From Gammaproteobacteria bacterium (lineage in GTDB: Bacteria > Pseudomonadota > Gammaproteobacteria > Thiohalomonadales > Thiohalomonadaceae): 64,000 bases of DNA. A program made the position numbers and the translations under genes. Location: the NCBI GenBank assembly GCA_026196575.1, contig JAPHSX010000032.1, positions 55,615-119,614 of the forward strand, given 5' to 3'. This document shows, one piece after another, positions 51,410-60,564 of this stretch. The notes beneath the pieces are model-generated. The model was not told the origin of the DNA. It saw only the letters and a program-made list of their open reading frames with translations, and did not search any database. Each line of letters starts with the position of its first letter. Within the stretch, counting starts at the first letter, position 1.

Positions 51410-52387
51410 ATGACTAAATTGCGACGCCTGGCGCTTGGTTTTGCGCTGCTGTCCGGCTGTCTGGGCGGGGCCGCTCAAGCCGGACCGTTATGGTTTTCCG
51501 ATCGGCCGCCCAGTGCGGATTGGTCCAAACACGCCCACCATTCGCACGGCGGCATGGTCGAGCGAGGTCGCCAGGGTGTCTCGGTCAAGCGCCTGTGGCT
51601 AAGAGACGGGAGGGTGCCGGCATCCGCCGTCTATCCGCAGTTTGGCGATGATGCAGAGATCGCCGTGCTCGGCATTGATGGAAAAAACCTGGCGCCCGAA
51701 TTATTCAAGGTCAACAGCGGCGGAGGCATCACCTTTCCCATGGCCGAAGAGGGGTTCTATAACGCCTATTTAATTGAGCGCCGCGTTGAAGATGATGTGC
51801 TGAAGACATCGATTGTCAAGGCGGAGGTGCTCAAGCACAGCTGTTCCGAAGGCCACGATCCAGCGTTCACCGCGTCGCGAATGCCGCCGCGGGATCATGC
51901 CGGCATCGCGCTGGATATTATTCGTGAACGCCGTCCCGGCGAGGACTTCCACACGCGGATGCGCTCCGGCGACGAGCTGGTCTTTCGTGTTAATTACAAT
52001 GGCAGCCCCGCCGCAGGTGCACACGTCAGTCTGACCACGCAACAGGGATGGAGCAAGCAGGTGATGGCTGATGCCGATGGCAGGGCGGTATTCGGCATGA
52101 TTCGTGATTACTATCCCGCCTGGCACGAATTTGACAAACGGCATTCCGAAGCATTTCTGGTTACTGCGGAATTCCGGGCGGATGAACCTGGTGAGCTTCA
52201 CGGCACACCCTTTCGCCAGGCCCATTACACGGCGACCCTGCCGGGCACCTTCTATCCCTCCGAGTTGGAATACTCGTCATATCTGGTGGGCCTGCTCGTC
52301 GCACTGGTGGCTGCGGCACTGGCCGCCGGGAGCGTGTTTTTCTACCGGCTGAAACATGGCCGCCCGGCACGGGAGCGACTGCAATGA
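51410..52387 (+). CDS. DUF4198-like periplasmic protein with C-terminal membrane anchor
   Basis: A 325-aa protein. A signal peptide (cleavage near AAQA-G, about 24) precedes two Ig-like beta domains: one with AHHSHGGMVERG, another with DELVFRVNYNGSPAAGAHVSLTTQQGWSKQVMADADGRAVFGMIRDYYPAW. The second is typical of DUF4198/NikK-like modules. A TM helix near 292-312 anchors it to the inner membrane. His clusters (HAHHSHGG) could bind metal. It overlaps the next gene by ATGA. Its place behind a TonB receptor suggests handling of the imported ligand in the periplasm. Confidence 0.78.
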   Translation: MTKLRRLALGFALLSGCLGGAAQAGPLWFSDRPPSADWSKHAHHSHGGMVERGRQGVSVKRLWLRDGRVPASAVYPQFGDDAEIAVLGIDGKNLAPELFKVNSGGGITFPMAEEGFYNAYLIERRVEDDVLKTSIVKAEVLKHSCSEGHDPAFTASRMPPRDHAGIALDIIRERRPGEDFHTRMRSGDELVFRVNYNGSPAAGAHVSLTTQQGWSKQVMADADGRAVFGMIRDYYPAWHEFDKRHSEAFLVTAEFRADEPGELHGTPFRQAHYTATLPGTFYPSELEYSSYLVGLLVALVAAALAAGSVFFYRLKHGRPARERLQ

Positions 52388-53370
52388 ACCGGTTCAGGGC
52401 ATTCATCAACGGGGCGGATATACGGCGTTTTCGCTTCTGGGTTCAGTTGGGTTTTTTCTTCCTGCTGGTCTACGGCGGCTACTTCATGATCAATCTTGGT
52501 CAATCGCTGCCGACCTTCTCCTGCGGCTTCAATCAGCCGGGCCGGGCGGGGGTTTGCTATCTCCTGCCCCTGCAGCATCAGACACACATTCCATGGGACA
52601 GTATTATTAGCGGGCGCGGCTTAGGTATCCTGACCGGCCTGCTGACCTTTCTCGCCTGGTTGTTCGTCTTCAACAAGGCGTGGTGTGGTTATGCCTGTCC
52701 GCTGGGAACAATCCAGGACTGGATGACCAGCCTGCGCCAGAAGCTCGGCATCCGTTATGCGACCTACAATCTGGATTGGTTCACACGACTGAAGAAGATT
52801 AAGTACATCCTTTTGATCCTTCTCATCGTGATCCCGTTTTTGATGGCGAATTCAGTGGCGGGACTACCGAAGCTACCCGATGACATGGGAACTCCCTTTT
52901 GCAAGATCTGTCCGGCACGCATGGTGATTCCGGCAATGACCGGTGATTTCTCGCAATGGACGGTCGATTTCTCCACCGGCACCGCCGCTGCCATGACGGG
53001 GCTGGGGATGCTGGTGCTGGGGATCTTTTTCGTTGGCGGCTTCATCAACAAGCGGTTTTTCTGCTTTTTCTGCCCCATGAGCGCGCTCCACTCGCTGTTT
53101 TCAAAAGTGGCGTTGCTGAAGCTGCGCAAAGACGGCAGCAAGTGTACACGCTGCGGCGACTGCTACCGTGCCTGCGACATGCAGATCAGGGAAATAGCGG
53201 ACGATGTCGAGAGTACAACGCTGGTCAAGGACGACTGCATGATGTGCTTCAAGTGTGTTGCTGCCTGTCCCGAGGAGGGGGCGCTTAAGGCCTCCTTTAT
53301 GAATATCCCGATCTACGAATCGACCGAAGCCGGTTTCTTCAAACGCATGACCAAGCGAGGAAAAAAATGA
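52384..53370 (+). CDS. NapH/CcoG-like membrane [4Fe-4S] protein
   Basis: A 328-aa protein with about five TM helices. Membrane-edge cysteine motifs are CGYACPLG, TPFCKICPAR and FCFFCPMSALH. A C-terminal cytoplasmic dicluster ferredoxin domain has CTRCGDCYRAC (about 263-273) and CMMCFKCVAACP (about 294-305). Proteins of this class relay electrons from the quinone pool or another membrane donor to iron-sulfur partners. The ATGA overlaps on both sides tie it tightly to the DUF4198-like protein and the double-cubane reductase, for which it is the obvious electron donor candidate. Confidence 0.88.
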   Translation: MNRFRAFINGADIRRFRFWVQLGFFFLLVYGGYFMINLGQSLPTFSCGFNQPGRAGVCYLLPLQHQTHIPWDSIISGRGLGILTGLLTFLAWLFVFNKAWCGYACPLGTIQDWMTSLRQKLGIRYATYNLDWFTRLKKIKYILLILLIVIPFLMANSVAGLPKLPDDMGTPFCKICPARMVIPAMTGDFSQWTVDFSTGTAAAMTGLGMLVLGIFFVGGFINKRFFCFFCPMSALHSLFSKVALLKLRKDGSKCTRCGDCYRACDMQIREIADDVESTTLVKDDCMMCFKCVAACPEEGALKASFMNIPIYESTEAGFFKRMTKRGKK

Positions 53371-54638
53371 GCGCCGAGGCACAGGTAAAACAAATCGAGA
53401 TGGTGCGCAGGCAGCTATCCCGCGAATCGGCCGAGGCGCTGAACAAGATTGAAAAGGACTTTCCCGACAACCCGAAGTCCATGGATTACTTCTATGATCT
53501 TTATCGCCGCGTTCACTGCGAGGGCGAGGCGCCGCATGGAGATAAAAAGGTCATTGGTACAACCTGTGTCCAGGTTCCCGAGGAACTCATCTATGCGGTC
53601 GGCGCCGTCCCCGTACGGCTGTGCAACGGCTCCCATACCTTCGATCAACTCGGGGCGGAGTTCATGCCGGCCAAATCGTGCTCTCTGGTCAAGGCGACAC
53701 TCGGCATGCTCTCCAGTGAAGTTGCCTCCTGGCTTGATCAAGGTGGTGACATTGTTAACGTCACCACCTGTGACCAAAAGACCAAAGCGGGACGCCTGAT
53801 GGAGGAGGCCGGTTACAGGGTCCACCATCTCGAGTTGCCACCATCCAAGGAGAGCGAGGCGGCCCGCACCTATTGGCAGAGTAACGTCAACGGCTTTGCC
53901 CGCTCGCTGGAGTCGGTTACCGGCCACAAGATAACGCGCAACGGCCTGCGCGATGCCATCGTCAGGGTGGGCCGCGCACAACAGGCCTATCGCCGCTTGC
54001 ATCGTCTGCGTATGTCGCCGCTCGCCCCCATTCTCGGCAAGGATGTCTTTCTGGTAACCAACGCCTATTTCTTTGACGACATTGACTCCTGGACCGATGC
54101 CGTCGAAGTGCTGAACGATGAGATCGAGCGACGCTGTGAAGAGGGTTTTGGCGCCGCCCAGCGCCGTGCGCCGCGTATTCTGTTTACCGGTTCACCCCCC
54201 ATCTTTCCCAATCTCAAGTTGCCCACGTTGATCGAGCAGTCGGGCGCAGTCATCGTCGCGGACGAAACCTGTTCCGCTAACCGCATGCTGTATGACGTGG
54301 TCAATGTTGATGAATGGCAACTCTACGACATGGTGGATGCGCTCGCCGATCGTGCCCTCAAGCCCTGCACTTGCCCCATCTTTGTCAGCGACGAAGACCG
54401 CAAGCGTCGGCTGCTGGAGCTGGCGCGCACCTTCGCGGTCGATGGCGTGGTCTACCAGGCCTTCTCCGGCTGTCAGGTTTTTGAAATGGAACAACGCAGC
54501 ATCAGCCGCTTTCTCGCCGACGAGGGCATACCATCGCTTTATGTGGAAACCGACTACAGCCCTGACGACCTCGGCCAATTGTCAACACGTATCGAAGCAT
54601 TCATTGAGTCGCTCAAGGCGCGCAGGAGGAGAAAATAG
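53367..54638 (+). CDS. Double-cubane-cluster reductase (YjiM / 2-hydroxyacyl-CoA dehydratase-like)
   Basis: A 423-aa protein of the HgdB/BcrC superfamily resembling E. coli YjiM and the double-cubane-cluster proteins. Conserved cysteines are at C67 (GTTCVQVP), C105 (AKSCSLVK), C135 (VTTCDQKTK), C302 (DETCSANRM), C334/C336 (PCTCP) and C369 (SGCQ), enough to hold an [8Fe-9S]-type cluster. A single subunit rather than the alpha/beta pair of acyl-CoA dehydratases favours the reductase assignment. It needs the activase encoded next (no gap). The natural substrate of such proteins is not established. Confidence 0.87.
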   Translation: MSAEAQVKQIEMVRRQLSRESAEALNKIEKDFPDNPKSMDYFYDLYRRVHCEGEAPHGDKKVIGTTCVQVPEELIYAVGAVPVRLCNGSHTFDQLGAEFMPAKSCSLVKATLGMLSSEVASWLDQGGDIVNVTTCDQKTKAGRLMEEAGYRVHHLELPPSKESEAARTYWQSNVNGFARSLESVTGHKITRNGLRDAIVRVGRAQQAYRRLHRLRMSPLAPILGKDVFLVTNAYFFDDIDSWTDAVEVLNDEIERRCEEGFGAAQRRAPRILFTGSPPIFPNLKLPTLIEQSGAVIVADETCSANRMLYDVVNVDEWQLYDMVDALADRALKPCTCPIFVSDEDRKRRLLELARTFAVDGVVYQAFSGCQVFEMEQRSISRFLADEGIPSLYVETDYSPDDLGQLSTRIEAFIESLKARRRRK

Positions 54639-55457
54639 ATGCCGTATTTTGCAGGTATCGATATTGGTTCGACAGCAATCAAGGTGGTTCTGGTCGATGA
54701 GGCGGATAACCTTTTTGCCAGCAAGACGGTCGCCACCGGCAGCCATTTCTACGGCAATGCCCAGGCGGCGTTTCTTTCGCTATTGAAGGAGAGCGGGCTG
54801 GAGTCTGGCGACATCGGCTTCCTTACCGCGACCGGCTACGGGCGCAAGCTGTATCGCGAAGCCGACGAGTCGGTGAGCGAGATCACCGCCAATGCCATGG
54901 GCGCGAAAAAGGTGGGCGAGGCCTATGGTGGCATTCGTACCATCATTAATATCGGTGGTCAGGATTCGAAGGCGATTCAGATCGACCGTGAAGGCAATGT
55001 GGTCAACTTTGCCATGAATGACAAGTGCGCTGCGGGCACTGGGCGTTTTCTGGACATGGCGGCGCGCAATCTGGAGCTCGAACTGGACGAGCTCGGTGAT
55101 TATCATTTCAATCTCAAGGGTGCGCCCCCTGTGATTAACAGCACCTGTGCCGTATTTGCCGAGTCCGAGGTCATCGGCCTGTTGGCCAGCGGGTACTCCA
55201 AAGAGGAGATAGTTGCCGGCATCCACTTTTCCATTGCCAAGCGAACCGTGCGGCTCGTCAAGCGGATCGGGCTCGAAGATCAAATATATTTCGATGGCGG
55301 TCCGGCCTTGAACAAGGGGCTTGTCGCGGCATTCGAAGAGGAACTTATGCGTAAACTGGTCATCCCCGATATCCCCCAGATCACCACGGCCTATGGTGCC
55401 GCGATTCTCGCCCGTGAAGCATGGCAGGCGGAAGAGCTCGCGGCCGAGCAACATTAA
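54639..55457 (+). CDS. ATP-dependent activase (HgdC/YjiL, BadF/BcrA family)
   Basis: A 272-aa ASKHA-fold ATPase. It has YFAGIDIGSTAIKVVL (3-18), INIGGQDSKAIQ (about 108-119), MNDKCAAGTGRFLD (about 127-140) and INSTCAVFAESEVIGLLASG (about 166-185). The two cysteines in the last two motifs bridge the dimer through one [4Fe-4S]. ATP hydrolysis drives a low-potential electron into the partner protein. It starts directly after the reductase stop. The donor is likely the NapH-like ferredoxin. Confidence 0.92.
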   Translation: MPYFAGIDIGSTAIKVVLVDEADNLFASKTVATGSHFYGNAQAAFLSLLKESGLESGDIGFLTATGYGRKLYREADESVSEITANAMGAKKVGEAYGGIRTIINIGGQDSKAIQIDREGNVVNFAMNDKCAAGTGRFLDMAARNLELELDELGDYHFNLKGAPPVINSTCAVFAESEVIGLLASGYSKEEIVAGIHFSIAKRTVRLVKRIGLEDQIYFDGGPALNKGLVAAFEEELMRKLVIPDIPQITTAYGAAILAREAWQAEELAAEQH

Positions 55458-55478
55458 TTACGGCCCTGGAGCATCTGA

Positions 55479-56186
55479 ATGGAACCGATCGCACTCAGCT
55501 TCTCAGCTGCCCTGGTCATGGGCCTGTTTTACGGCGCAGGGCCTTGCAATATCGCCTGCCTGCCCTATCTCGGGCCGGTCTTTCTGGCCCGCTCGGGTGG
55601 CATCAGAGAGGCCTGGCGCACTGTCGTGCCGTTTTCTCTGGGGCGCATCACCGCCTATGCCGCCCTCGGCGCAGCAGCGGCAACAGTAGGGCGGGCGGCA
55701 ACGGTGGAGTTGGAAGAGGGCACCGGCGCCATCCTGCTCGGTAGCGCCTCGGTCACCGTTGGCCTGGTGATCCTGTGGCGCTCGGCTCGCAAAGCCACAA
55801 ACAGCTCCTCATACTGCAGCAGACCGCAGGCTGCCGACCACGAAACAAAGATCACCTTGCAGCGCAAACCTGTCGAAGCCGCGCTCATGCCGATGGGACT
55901 GTTTGGCATGGGTGCGACGATGGCGCTTAATCCGTGTGCGCCGCTCGGTACCGTGGCACTGGCAGCGGCCGTCACGGCGGAGCCGCTGGCCGGTTTGATG
56001 CTGGGGCTGGGATTCGGGCTTGGCGCGGTGGCCATTCCCGCTGTCCTGTTCAGTCTTGTGGTGGCGCATATCGGCGCCGAGGTGCGTGAGCGTCTGGTCG
56101 GTTGGAAGGGCGGATTGGAGCGCGCCGCAGGCACCATGCTTATCGCCATGGGCGTATTCAGTTTTTCGGGGCTGTTTCATCCCTGA
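55479..56186 (+). CDS. CcdA/DsbD-like thiol:disulfide transporter
   Basis: A 235-aa six-helix membrane protein. Cysteines in YGAGPCNIACLPYLGP (TM1) and LNPCAPLG (TM4) correspond to the membrane Cys pair of DsbD/CcdA, which carries reducing power from thioredoxin to the periplasm. A hydrophilic loop (about 98-130) separates the halves. It lies 21 bp after the activase gene, last in the operon. It may keep the periplasmic or membrane partners of the system reduced, or serve haem/metal insertion. No ccm genes are nearby. Confidence 0.82.
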   Translation: MEPIALSFSAALVMGLFYGAGPCNIACLPYLGPVFLARSGGIREAWRTVVPFSLGRITAYAALGAAAATVGRAATVELEEGTGAILLGSASVTVGLVILWRSARKATNSSSYCSRPQAADHETKITLQRKPVEAALMPMGLFGMGATMALNPCAPLGTVALAAAVTAEPLAGLMLGLGFGLGAVAIPAVLFSLVVAHIGAEVRERLVGWKGGLERAAGTMLIAMGVFSFSGLFHP

Positions 56187-56245
56187 ACTAAGGCGGTATG
56201 AGAAGAAAAGAATATCAGCGCGGGTAGCTCACGGTTCGATTCGGG

Positions 56246-58162
56246 TTAGTAACAGGTGCGGTTTCTGCCCTCTCTCTTGGCATCGTAGAGCCGCTGGTCG
56301 GCGTTGGCGTAGAGTTTTTCGTACTCACACTGGCCATGGCACTCGGCAATACCGGCACTGATGGTGATGCGCACGGTGCCCTTGTCGGTCGCTATCTGAT
56401 TGGTGGCGACGATGCCACGGATACGGTCGACAATCACGACACTCTCCTGCAGCGAGGTGTTGGGCAGCAGCAGTGCGAACTCCTCGCCACCAATACGGGC
56501 CAGAAAATCGACCTCGCGGATGCTCTGTTGCAACAGCTGCACGGTCTGTCGCAGTACGATATCGCCGATGTCGTGGCCGTGGTTGTCATTGATCTGCTTG
56601 AAGTGGTCGATATCGATAATGCAAAGAGAGATGGGGGTGGCGTCGCGCCGCGCGCGTGCCAGCTCCTTGGTGGCGACCTCGTGAAAATGGCGGCGGTTTG
56701 CGATGGCGGTCAGTTCATCCACCCGCGCCAGCCTCTCGGCGATGTTCTTGGCCGCTTGCAATTCGGCGGTGCGCTCTTCCACCTGTCGTTCCAGATCGCT
56801 GGTCAGGGACGCCATGCGGTTGCTGTGGTGTTCGATACTGGTGGCCATGCTGCGAAGCGTCTGGGCAATGTTGCCGATCTCATCATCCCGTTCGTCGGGC
56901 AGTGGTGTCTTGCCGTGCGCCACCGCATGGTAGTCCCCGTTGTCGATGCGGGTGAGGGCGTGGCGGAACAGATCCAGTGGCCGCAGGATCTTGTCGCGCA
57001 TCACCAGGTAGAGCATCGCCATTTCGATGAACAGCGAGAGCACCCCGAGCAGCAGGATGAACCTTGCGGTCTGCGCCGCGTTGGAGGTGAGCAGCGACTT
57101 GGGATAGACGGTGACAAACCACCAATCCGGGCCGGTGATGCGGCTTACCGCCAGGTAGGCGTCACTCTGCTCGTCGTCGATGACGTGGGTTGTTGCGGTG
57201 TGGCCAAAGACCGTCGTTTGCAAGGTGCGGTAGATCCCCTGCAGCGGGGCGTCGTCCAGGTCGGCAATGTCGAGCAGACCGAGGGTCTGTCGCAGCTCGT
57301 CGACCTTCTCCGGGTGGGCGATGAGCCGTCCATCCTCGCGCAGGATGAGGTTATGGGCGCCATGCAGGTGGTCCTTAAAGACGCGCTCAAAGAGGGCGTT
57401 GAGCAGAATGTCGTGGCCGACGCTCAGCAGGTGCCGACCCTCGATATCGATAGGGGTCTTGCAGGAGACCATCCACTCCTCCGCAGTCGGGTCGTAGTAG
57501 AGCCCGGTCCAGGCGGGGCGGCGCTGCGGATTGTTGGCGGAGGTGGTGATGGTAACCCACTCCTCGGTCGTCACATCCAGCGTCGGGGGGGCGTTGCGCG
57601 CCCACGCCAGCCCCGGCCAGTGGACGATGTTGACGTTCTCCGGCATCGAGACGTAGAGGTTGGCGAAGCGGTTGGTCCAGGCGTCACTGAAGCGGTCGAC
57701 CAGCTGGTAGGCAAGATGGAGCCGGTTGCGAAACTCCTGCTGCGCCACCGGCGCCTGCGGTCCGATGTAGGCAGTGGTGCCGTGGCTGCGGCTGCCATCG
57801 GCGCGAATGTAACCATCAAAGGCGCGATCCTGCAGGTGTACGGTGCCGTCCGCGCGCCGCTCAAAGAGCGACCAGAAGGTCTCGTCACTCACCACCTCCT
57901 GCCGCGGGTAGGCCTCGATGAAGTGCTGTTTGAAAACCGTCTGATTGTCCTGTGCCAGCACGAAGATGGCACTCTCCTTGCGGCCACGTTCGGTGATGTA
58001 GTTGGCGAGGGCATCGAGGGTCTGCTCCCTGAGCGCGGAGATGATGTGCCAGTAACTGAGGGCGGAGACCGCGATGACGACGATGGTGATGCGCAGCGCC
58101 ATCTGCAGCAATACCTCGCGGGTGAGCGAGTGCTTCATAAGCCGTGTGATGATTGTGGGCAA
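56246..58162 (-). CDS. Diguanylate cyclase with periplasmic Cache-type sensor
   Basis: A 638-aa membrane enzyme making c-di-GMP. It has TM1 (about 18-40), a large periplasmic sensor (about 45-355) of dCache type (e.g. WFVTVYPKSLL at its end), TM2 (about 365-390), a HAMP domain, a short coiled coil and a GGDEF domain. The active site is GGEEF at 558-562, preceded by an intact inhibitory I-site (REVD, five residues before). The ligand is unknown. It is convergent with the double-cubane operon and not part of it. Confidence 0.93.
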   Translation of the reverse strand: MPTIITRLMKHSLTREVLLQMALRITIVVIAVSALSYWHIISALREQTLDALANYITERGRKESAIFVLAQDNQTVFKQHFIEAYPRQEVVSDETFWSLFERRADGTVHLQDRAFDGYIRADGSRSHGTTAYIGPQAPVAQQEFRNRLHLAYQLVDRFSDAWTNRFANLYVSMPENVNIVHWPGLAWARNAPPTLDVTTEEWVTITTSANNPQRRPAWTGLYYDPTAEEWMVSCKTPIDIEGRHLLSVGHDILLNALFERVFKDHLHGAHNLILREDGRLIAHPEKVDELRQTLGLLDIADLDDAPLQGIYRTLQTTVFGHTATTHVIDDEQSDAYLAVSRITGPDWWFVTVYPKSLLTSNAAQTARFILLLGVLSLFIEMAMLYLVMRDKILRPLDLFRHALTRIDNGDYHAVAHGKTPLPDERDDEIGNIAQTLRSMATSIEHHSNRMASLTSDLERQVEERTAELQAAKNIAERLARVDELTAIANRRHFHEVATKELARARRDATPISLCIIDIDHFKQINDNHGHDIGDIVLRQTVQLLQQSIREVDFLARIGGEEFALLLPNTSLQESVVIVDRIRGIVATNQIATDKGTVRITISAGIAECHGQCEYEKLYANADQRLYDAKREGRNRTCY

Positions 58163-58227
58163 AATGGTCTTTTCCGTAAGCGGTCAATAACACTTTAATT
58201 ATAGGTCATAACCGGCACTCGCCCAAT

Positions 58228-60036
58228 TTAGCCGCCGGCCCGTGGCAGCCCCTCCTTTTCCTGCTCCCGCTGCTGCAGCGCCCACATCGCGGCGTAACGA
58301 CCCTGCTGTGCCAGCAGCTGCTGGTGCGGGCCACGCTCGACGATGGTGCCCTGCTCCATTACCACGATCTCATCGGCGTCGACCACGGTGGAGAGGCGGT
58401 GGGCGATCACCAGGGTGGTGTGGTCGGCAGCCAGGCGCTTCAGTGCCTCAAGGATGCTCTTCTCCGACTGCGAATCGAGGGAGGAGGTGGCCTCGTCGAA
58501 CACCAGTATCCTCGGATTTTTCAGCATCGCCCGGGCAATGGCGATGCGCTGCTTCTCCCCGCCCGACAACTTCAGGCCGCGCTCGCCGACCACGGTCTGG
58601 TAACCCTCGGGAAGTGAGAGGATGAAGTCGTGGATGTTGGCCATCTGTGCCGCCTGCTCGATCTCCGCATGTTCCGCGCTGCAGCGGCCGTAGGCGATGT
58701 TGTATTCGATGGTGTCGTTAAACAGCACCGTGTCCTGCGGCACGATGCCGATCGCCTCGCGCAGCGACGCCTGGGTGACGTCGCAGATCTCCTGGCCGTT
58801 GATCAGGATGCGCCCGGCGCTGACGTTGTAGAAGCGGAACAGCAACCGTGCCAGGGTCGACTTGCCGGCGCCGCTGTGGCCGACCACGGCAAGCTTGCTG
58901 CCGGCGGGAATTTCAAACGACACATCGTGCAGGATCGGGCGCTCCTCCTGGTAGTGAAAGGCGACCTGCTCGAAGCGCACGTTGCCATCGCCCACCCGCA
59001 GCGGCGCGGCGTCGGCGGCGTCGGTGATCTCCGCCTGCTCATGCAGCAGGGTGAACATGCGCTCCATGTCGGAGAGGGCATGTTTTACCTGGCTGTAGAC
59101 CACGCCAAGGAAGTTGAGCGGGATGAAGACCTGTAGCATGAAGGCGTTGACCAGCACCAGGTCGCCCAGACTCATGCTGTGGTCGATGAACCCCTGCGCG
59201 GCGAGCACCATCACTAAGGTCACCCCGCAGGCGATGATCCCTCCCTGGGCGATGTTGAGCCCCGACATCGAGGTCTGGCTCTTCACCGCCGCCTCCTCCC
59301 ACTCGGCCAGGGTCTCGCCGTAGCGCCGCTGCTCGAACACCTCGTTGTTGAAGTACTTTACGGTCTCGTAGTTGATGAGGGAGTCGATGGCGATGGAGTT
59401 GGCCTCCGAGTCCTTGGCGTTCATGCGGTGGCGAAACTTCATCCGCCAGTTGGTGATGAGAAAGGTGGTGGTGATGTAGAGCACCACCGTCACCACCACG
59501 ATAGTGGCGAACCAGGGGGAGTAGTTGTTGAGCAGGATCCCCGCCACCAGCCCCAGCTCGATGAAGGTGGGGAGGATGGAGAAGACCATGTAGTTGAGCA
59601 GCGAGGAGGCGGAGCGGGTGCCGCGCTCCATGTCGCGCGACAGTGCCCCGGTCTTGCGTTCCAGATGGTAGCGTAGCGAGAGCTGGTGCAGATGGCCCAG
59701 CGCCTTTAAGGAGAGGTCGCGCATGGTGCCGTGGCGTACCTTGGCGAAGACCACGTCGCGCAGCTCGTTAAAGGCGGAACCGGCGAGGCGCAGCACGCCG
59801 TAGCCGATGAGGAGCGCCAGTGGCAGCGCCAGCATGCGCCCGTCGGGGGTGTCGAGCGCATCGACAATGCCTTTCAGCGCCAGCGGCACGCCGACAATGG
59901 CCAGCTTGGAGAGCACTAGAAAGGCGAGCGCCAGACCGGCGCGGCCACGGTAGTTCCACAGATAGGGGAGCAGCGAGTGGACGGTCTGCCAGTCGTGGCG
60001 GTCGCTGGCGGGGGCTTCGGTCTGTTTGCGATACAT
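58228..60036 (-). CDS. ATM1/HMT1-type ABC exporter
   Basis: A 602-aa half-transporter. Six TM helices (about 30-320) precede an ATPase domain with Walker A GHSGAGKST (about 394-402), signature LSGGEKQR, Walker B ILVFDEATSSLD and the H-loop in LVIAHRLSTV. The type (SSLLNYMVFSILPTFIEL, VKYFNNE) matches bacterial Atm1 homologues, which export glutathione-linked persulfide or heavy-metal conjugates. That would suit a sulfur-metabolising cell but is inference. It is divergent from the small gene at 60134. Confidence 0.92.
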   Translation of the reverse strand: MYRKQTEAPASDRHDWQTVHSLLPYLWNYRGRAGLALAFLVLSKLAIVGVPLALKGIVDALDTPDGRMLALPLALLIGYGVLRLAGSAFNELRDVVFAKVRHGTMRDLSLKALGHLHQLSLRYHLERKTGALSRDMERGTRSASSLLNYMVFSILPTFIELGLVAGILLNNYSPWFATIVVVTVVLYITTTFLITNWRMKFRHRMNAKDSEANSIAIDSLINYETVKYFNNEVFEQRRYGETLAEWEEAAVKSQTSMSGLNIAQGGIIACGVTLVMVLAAQGFIDHSMSLGDLVLVNAFMLQVFIPLNFLGVVYSQVKHALSDMERMFTLLHEQAEITDAADAAPLRVGDGNVRFEQVAFHYQEERPILHDVSFEIPAGSKLAVVGHSGAGKSTLARLLFRFYNVSAGRILINGQEICDVTQASLREAIGIVPQDTVLFNDTIEYNIAYGRCSAEHAEIEQAAQMANIHDFILSLPEGYQTVVGERGLKLSGGEKQRIAIARAMLKNPRILVFDEATSSLDSQSEKSILEALKRLAADHTTLVIAHRLSTVVDADEIVVMEQGTIVERGPHQQLLAQQGRYAAMWALQQREQEKEGLPRAGG

Positions 60037-60133
60037 GGTTATGGGTCACTGGTAGTGGCGGGCGTATTCTATTCCGCTATTTGCGGGTTATACTCGATTT
60101 TATCAACAATATAAGGTTACCAAGGGGAGAGCG

Positions 60134-60409
60134 ATGGGTATGCCAAGCAAAGAGGAGCTGGCGATCGCGCTGGCGGAGGCGGCGCGTATGCGCGAGCAGG
60201 GCGAGGATCCGAAATTTATCGCCAAGGCGCTACTCAATGCCCACTACCAGGTCGAGCAGCTCAACCATGTGCTGGCGGCGGTGGAGCTCTACTTCAACTC
60301 CGGCATGGCGGTGACCGAACACCAGAGGCTGAAGAAGGCGGTGGAGGCGACCAAACGGGCGATTGAACGCAGCGCCGGCCTGGAGCATGAGAGCTTCGGC
60401 CTGCGTTGA
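60134..60409 (+). CDS. Conserved hypothetical protein, 91 aa
   Basis: A small soluble, helical protein (MGMPSKEELAIALAEAARMREQGEDPKFIAKALLNAHYQVEQLNHVL...). It appears conserved in gammaproteobacteria to my recollection, without assigned function. There is no signal, membrane or metal motif. A GGGGAGAG ribosome site supports the start. It is divergent from the ABC exporter gene and 155 bp ahead of the toxin-antitoxin pair. Confidence 0.75.
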   Translation: MGMPSKEELAIALAEAARMREQGEDPKFIAKALLNAHYQVEQLNHVLAAVELYFNSGMAVTEHQRLKKAVEATKRAIERSAGLEHESFGLR

Positions 60410-60526
60410 GCCACTCTTTGGCTGAACTGTTGGCCGGGGAGCTGGTCTATCGATGTCGGTGTGCCGAGCCCACGGGGCGAATCATCACTGTCCTTTGAAA
60501 TAGAGTAATATTGACGCTTGATGCGT

Positions 60527-60544
60527 CGTACGTTTAGGCGTACG
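60527..60544. promoter_or_regulatory. YefM/YoeB-type operator: paired CGTACG palindromes
   Basis: CGTACG occurs at 60527-60532 and 60539-60544, 12 bp centre to centre, just ahead of the antitoxin gene (ATG 60565). The E. coli yefM-yoeB operator has two TGTACA cores with the same 12-bp spacing, so this is a likely autoregulatory site. Confidence 0.7.
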
Positions 60545-60564
60545 CTTTAGCCGAGGTGATCGTC

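Noticed and set aside
53367..55457. Benzoyl-CoA reductase or 2-hydroxyglutaryl-CoA dehydratase
   Set aside because: Those enzymes need two different catalytic subunits plus CoA-pathway genes. Here one catalytic subunit and one activase stand with a TonB receptor and a membrane ferredoxin.
56221..56245. A possible tRNA T-arm (GGTTCGATTCG)
   Set aside because: There is no acceptor stem or anticodon arm around it; it is the spacer between the CcdA-like and diguanylate cyclase genes.
56336..58198. A 620-aa plus-strand open frame over the diguanylate cyclase
   Set aside because: It is antisense to a gene with GGEEF, I-site, HAMP and TM segments; the frame is Val/Gly/Asp/His-rich without domains.
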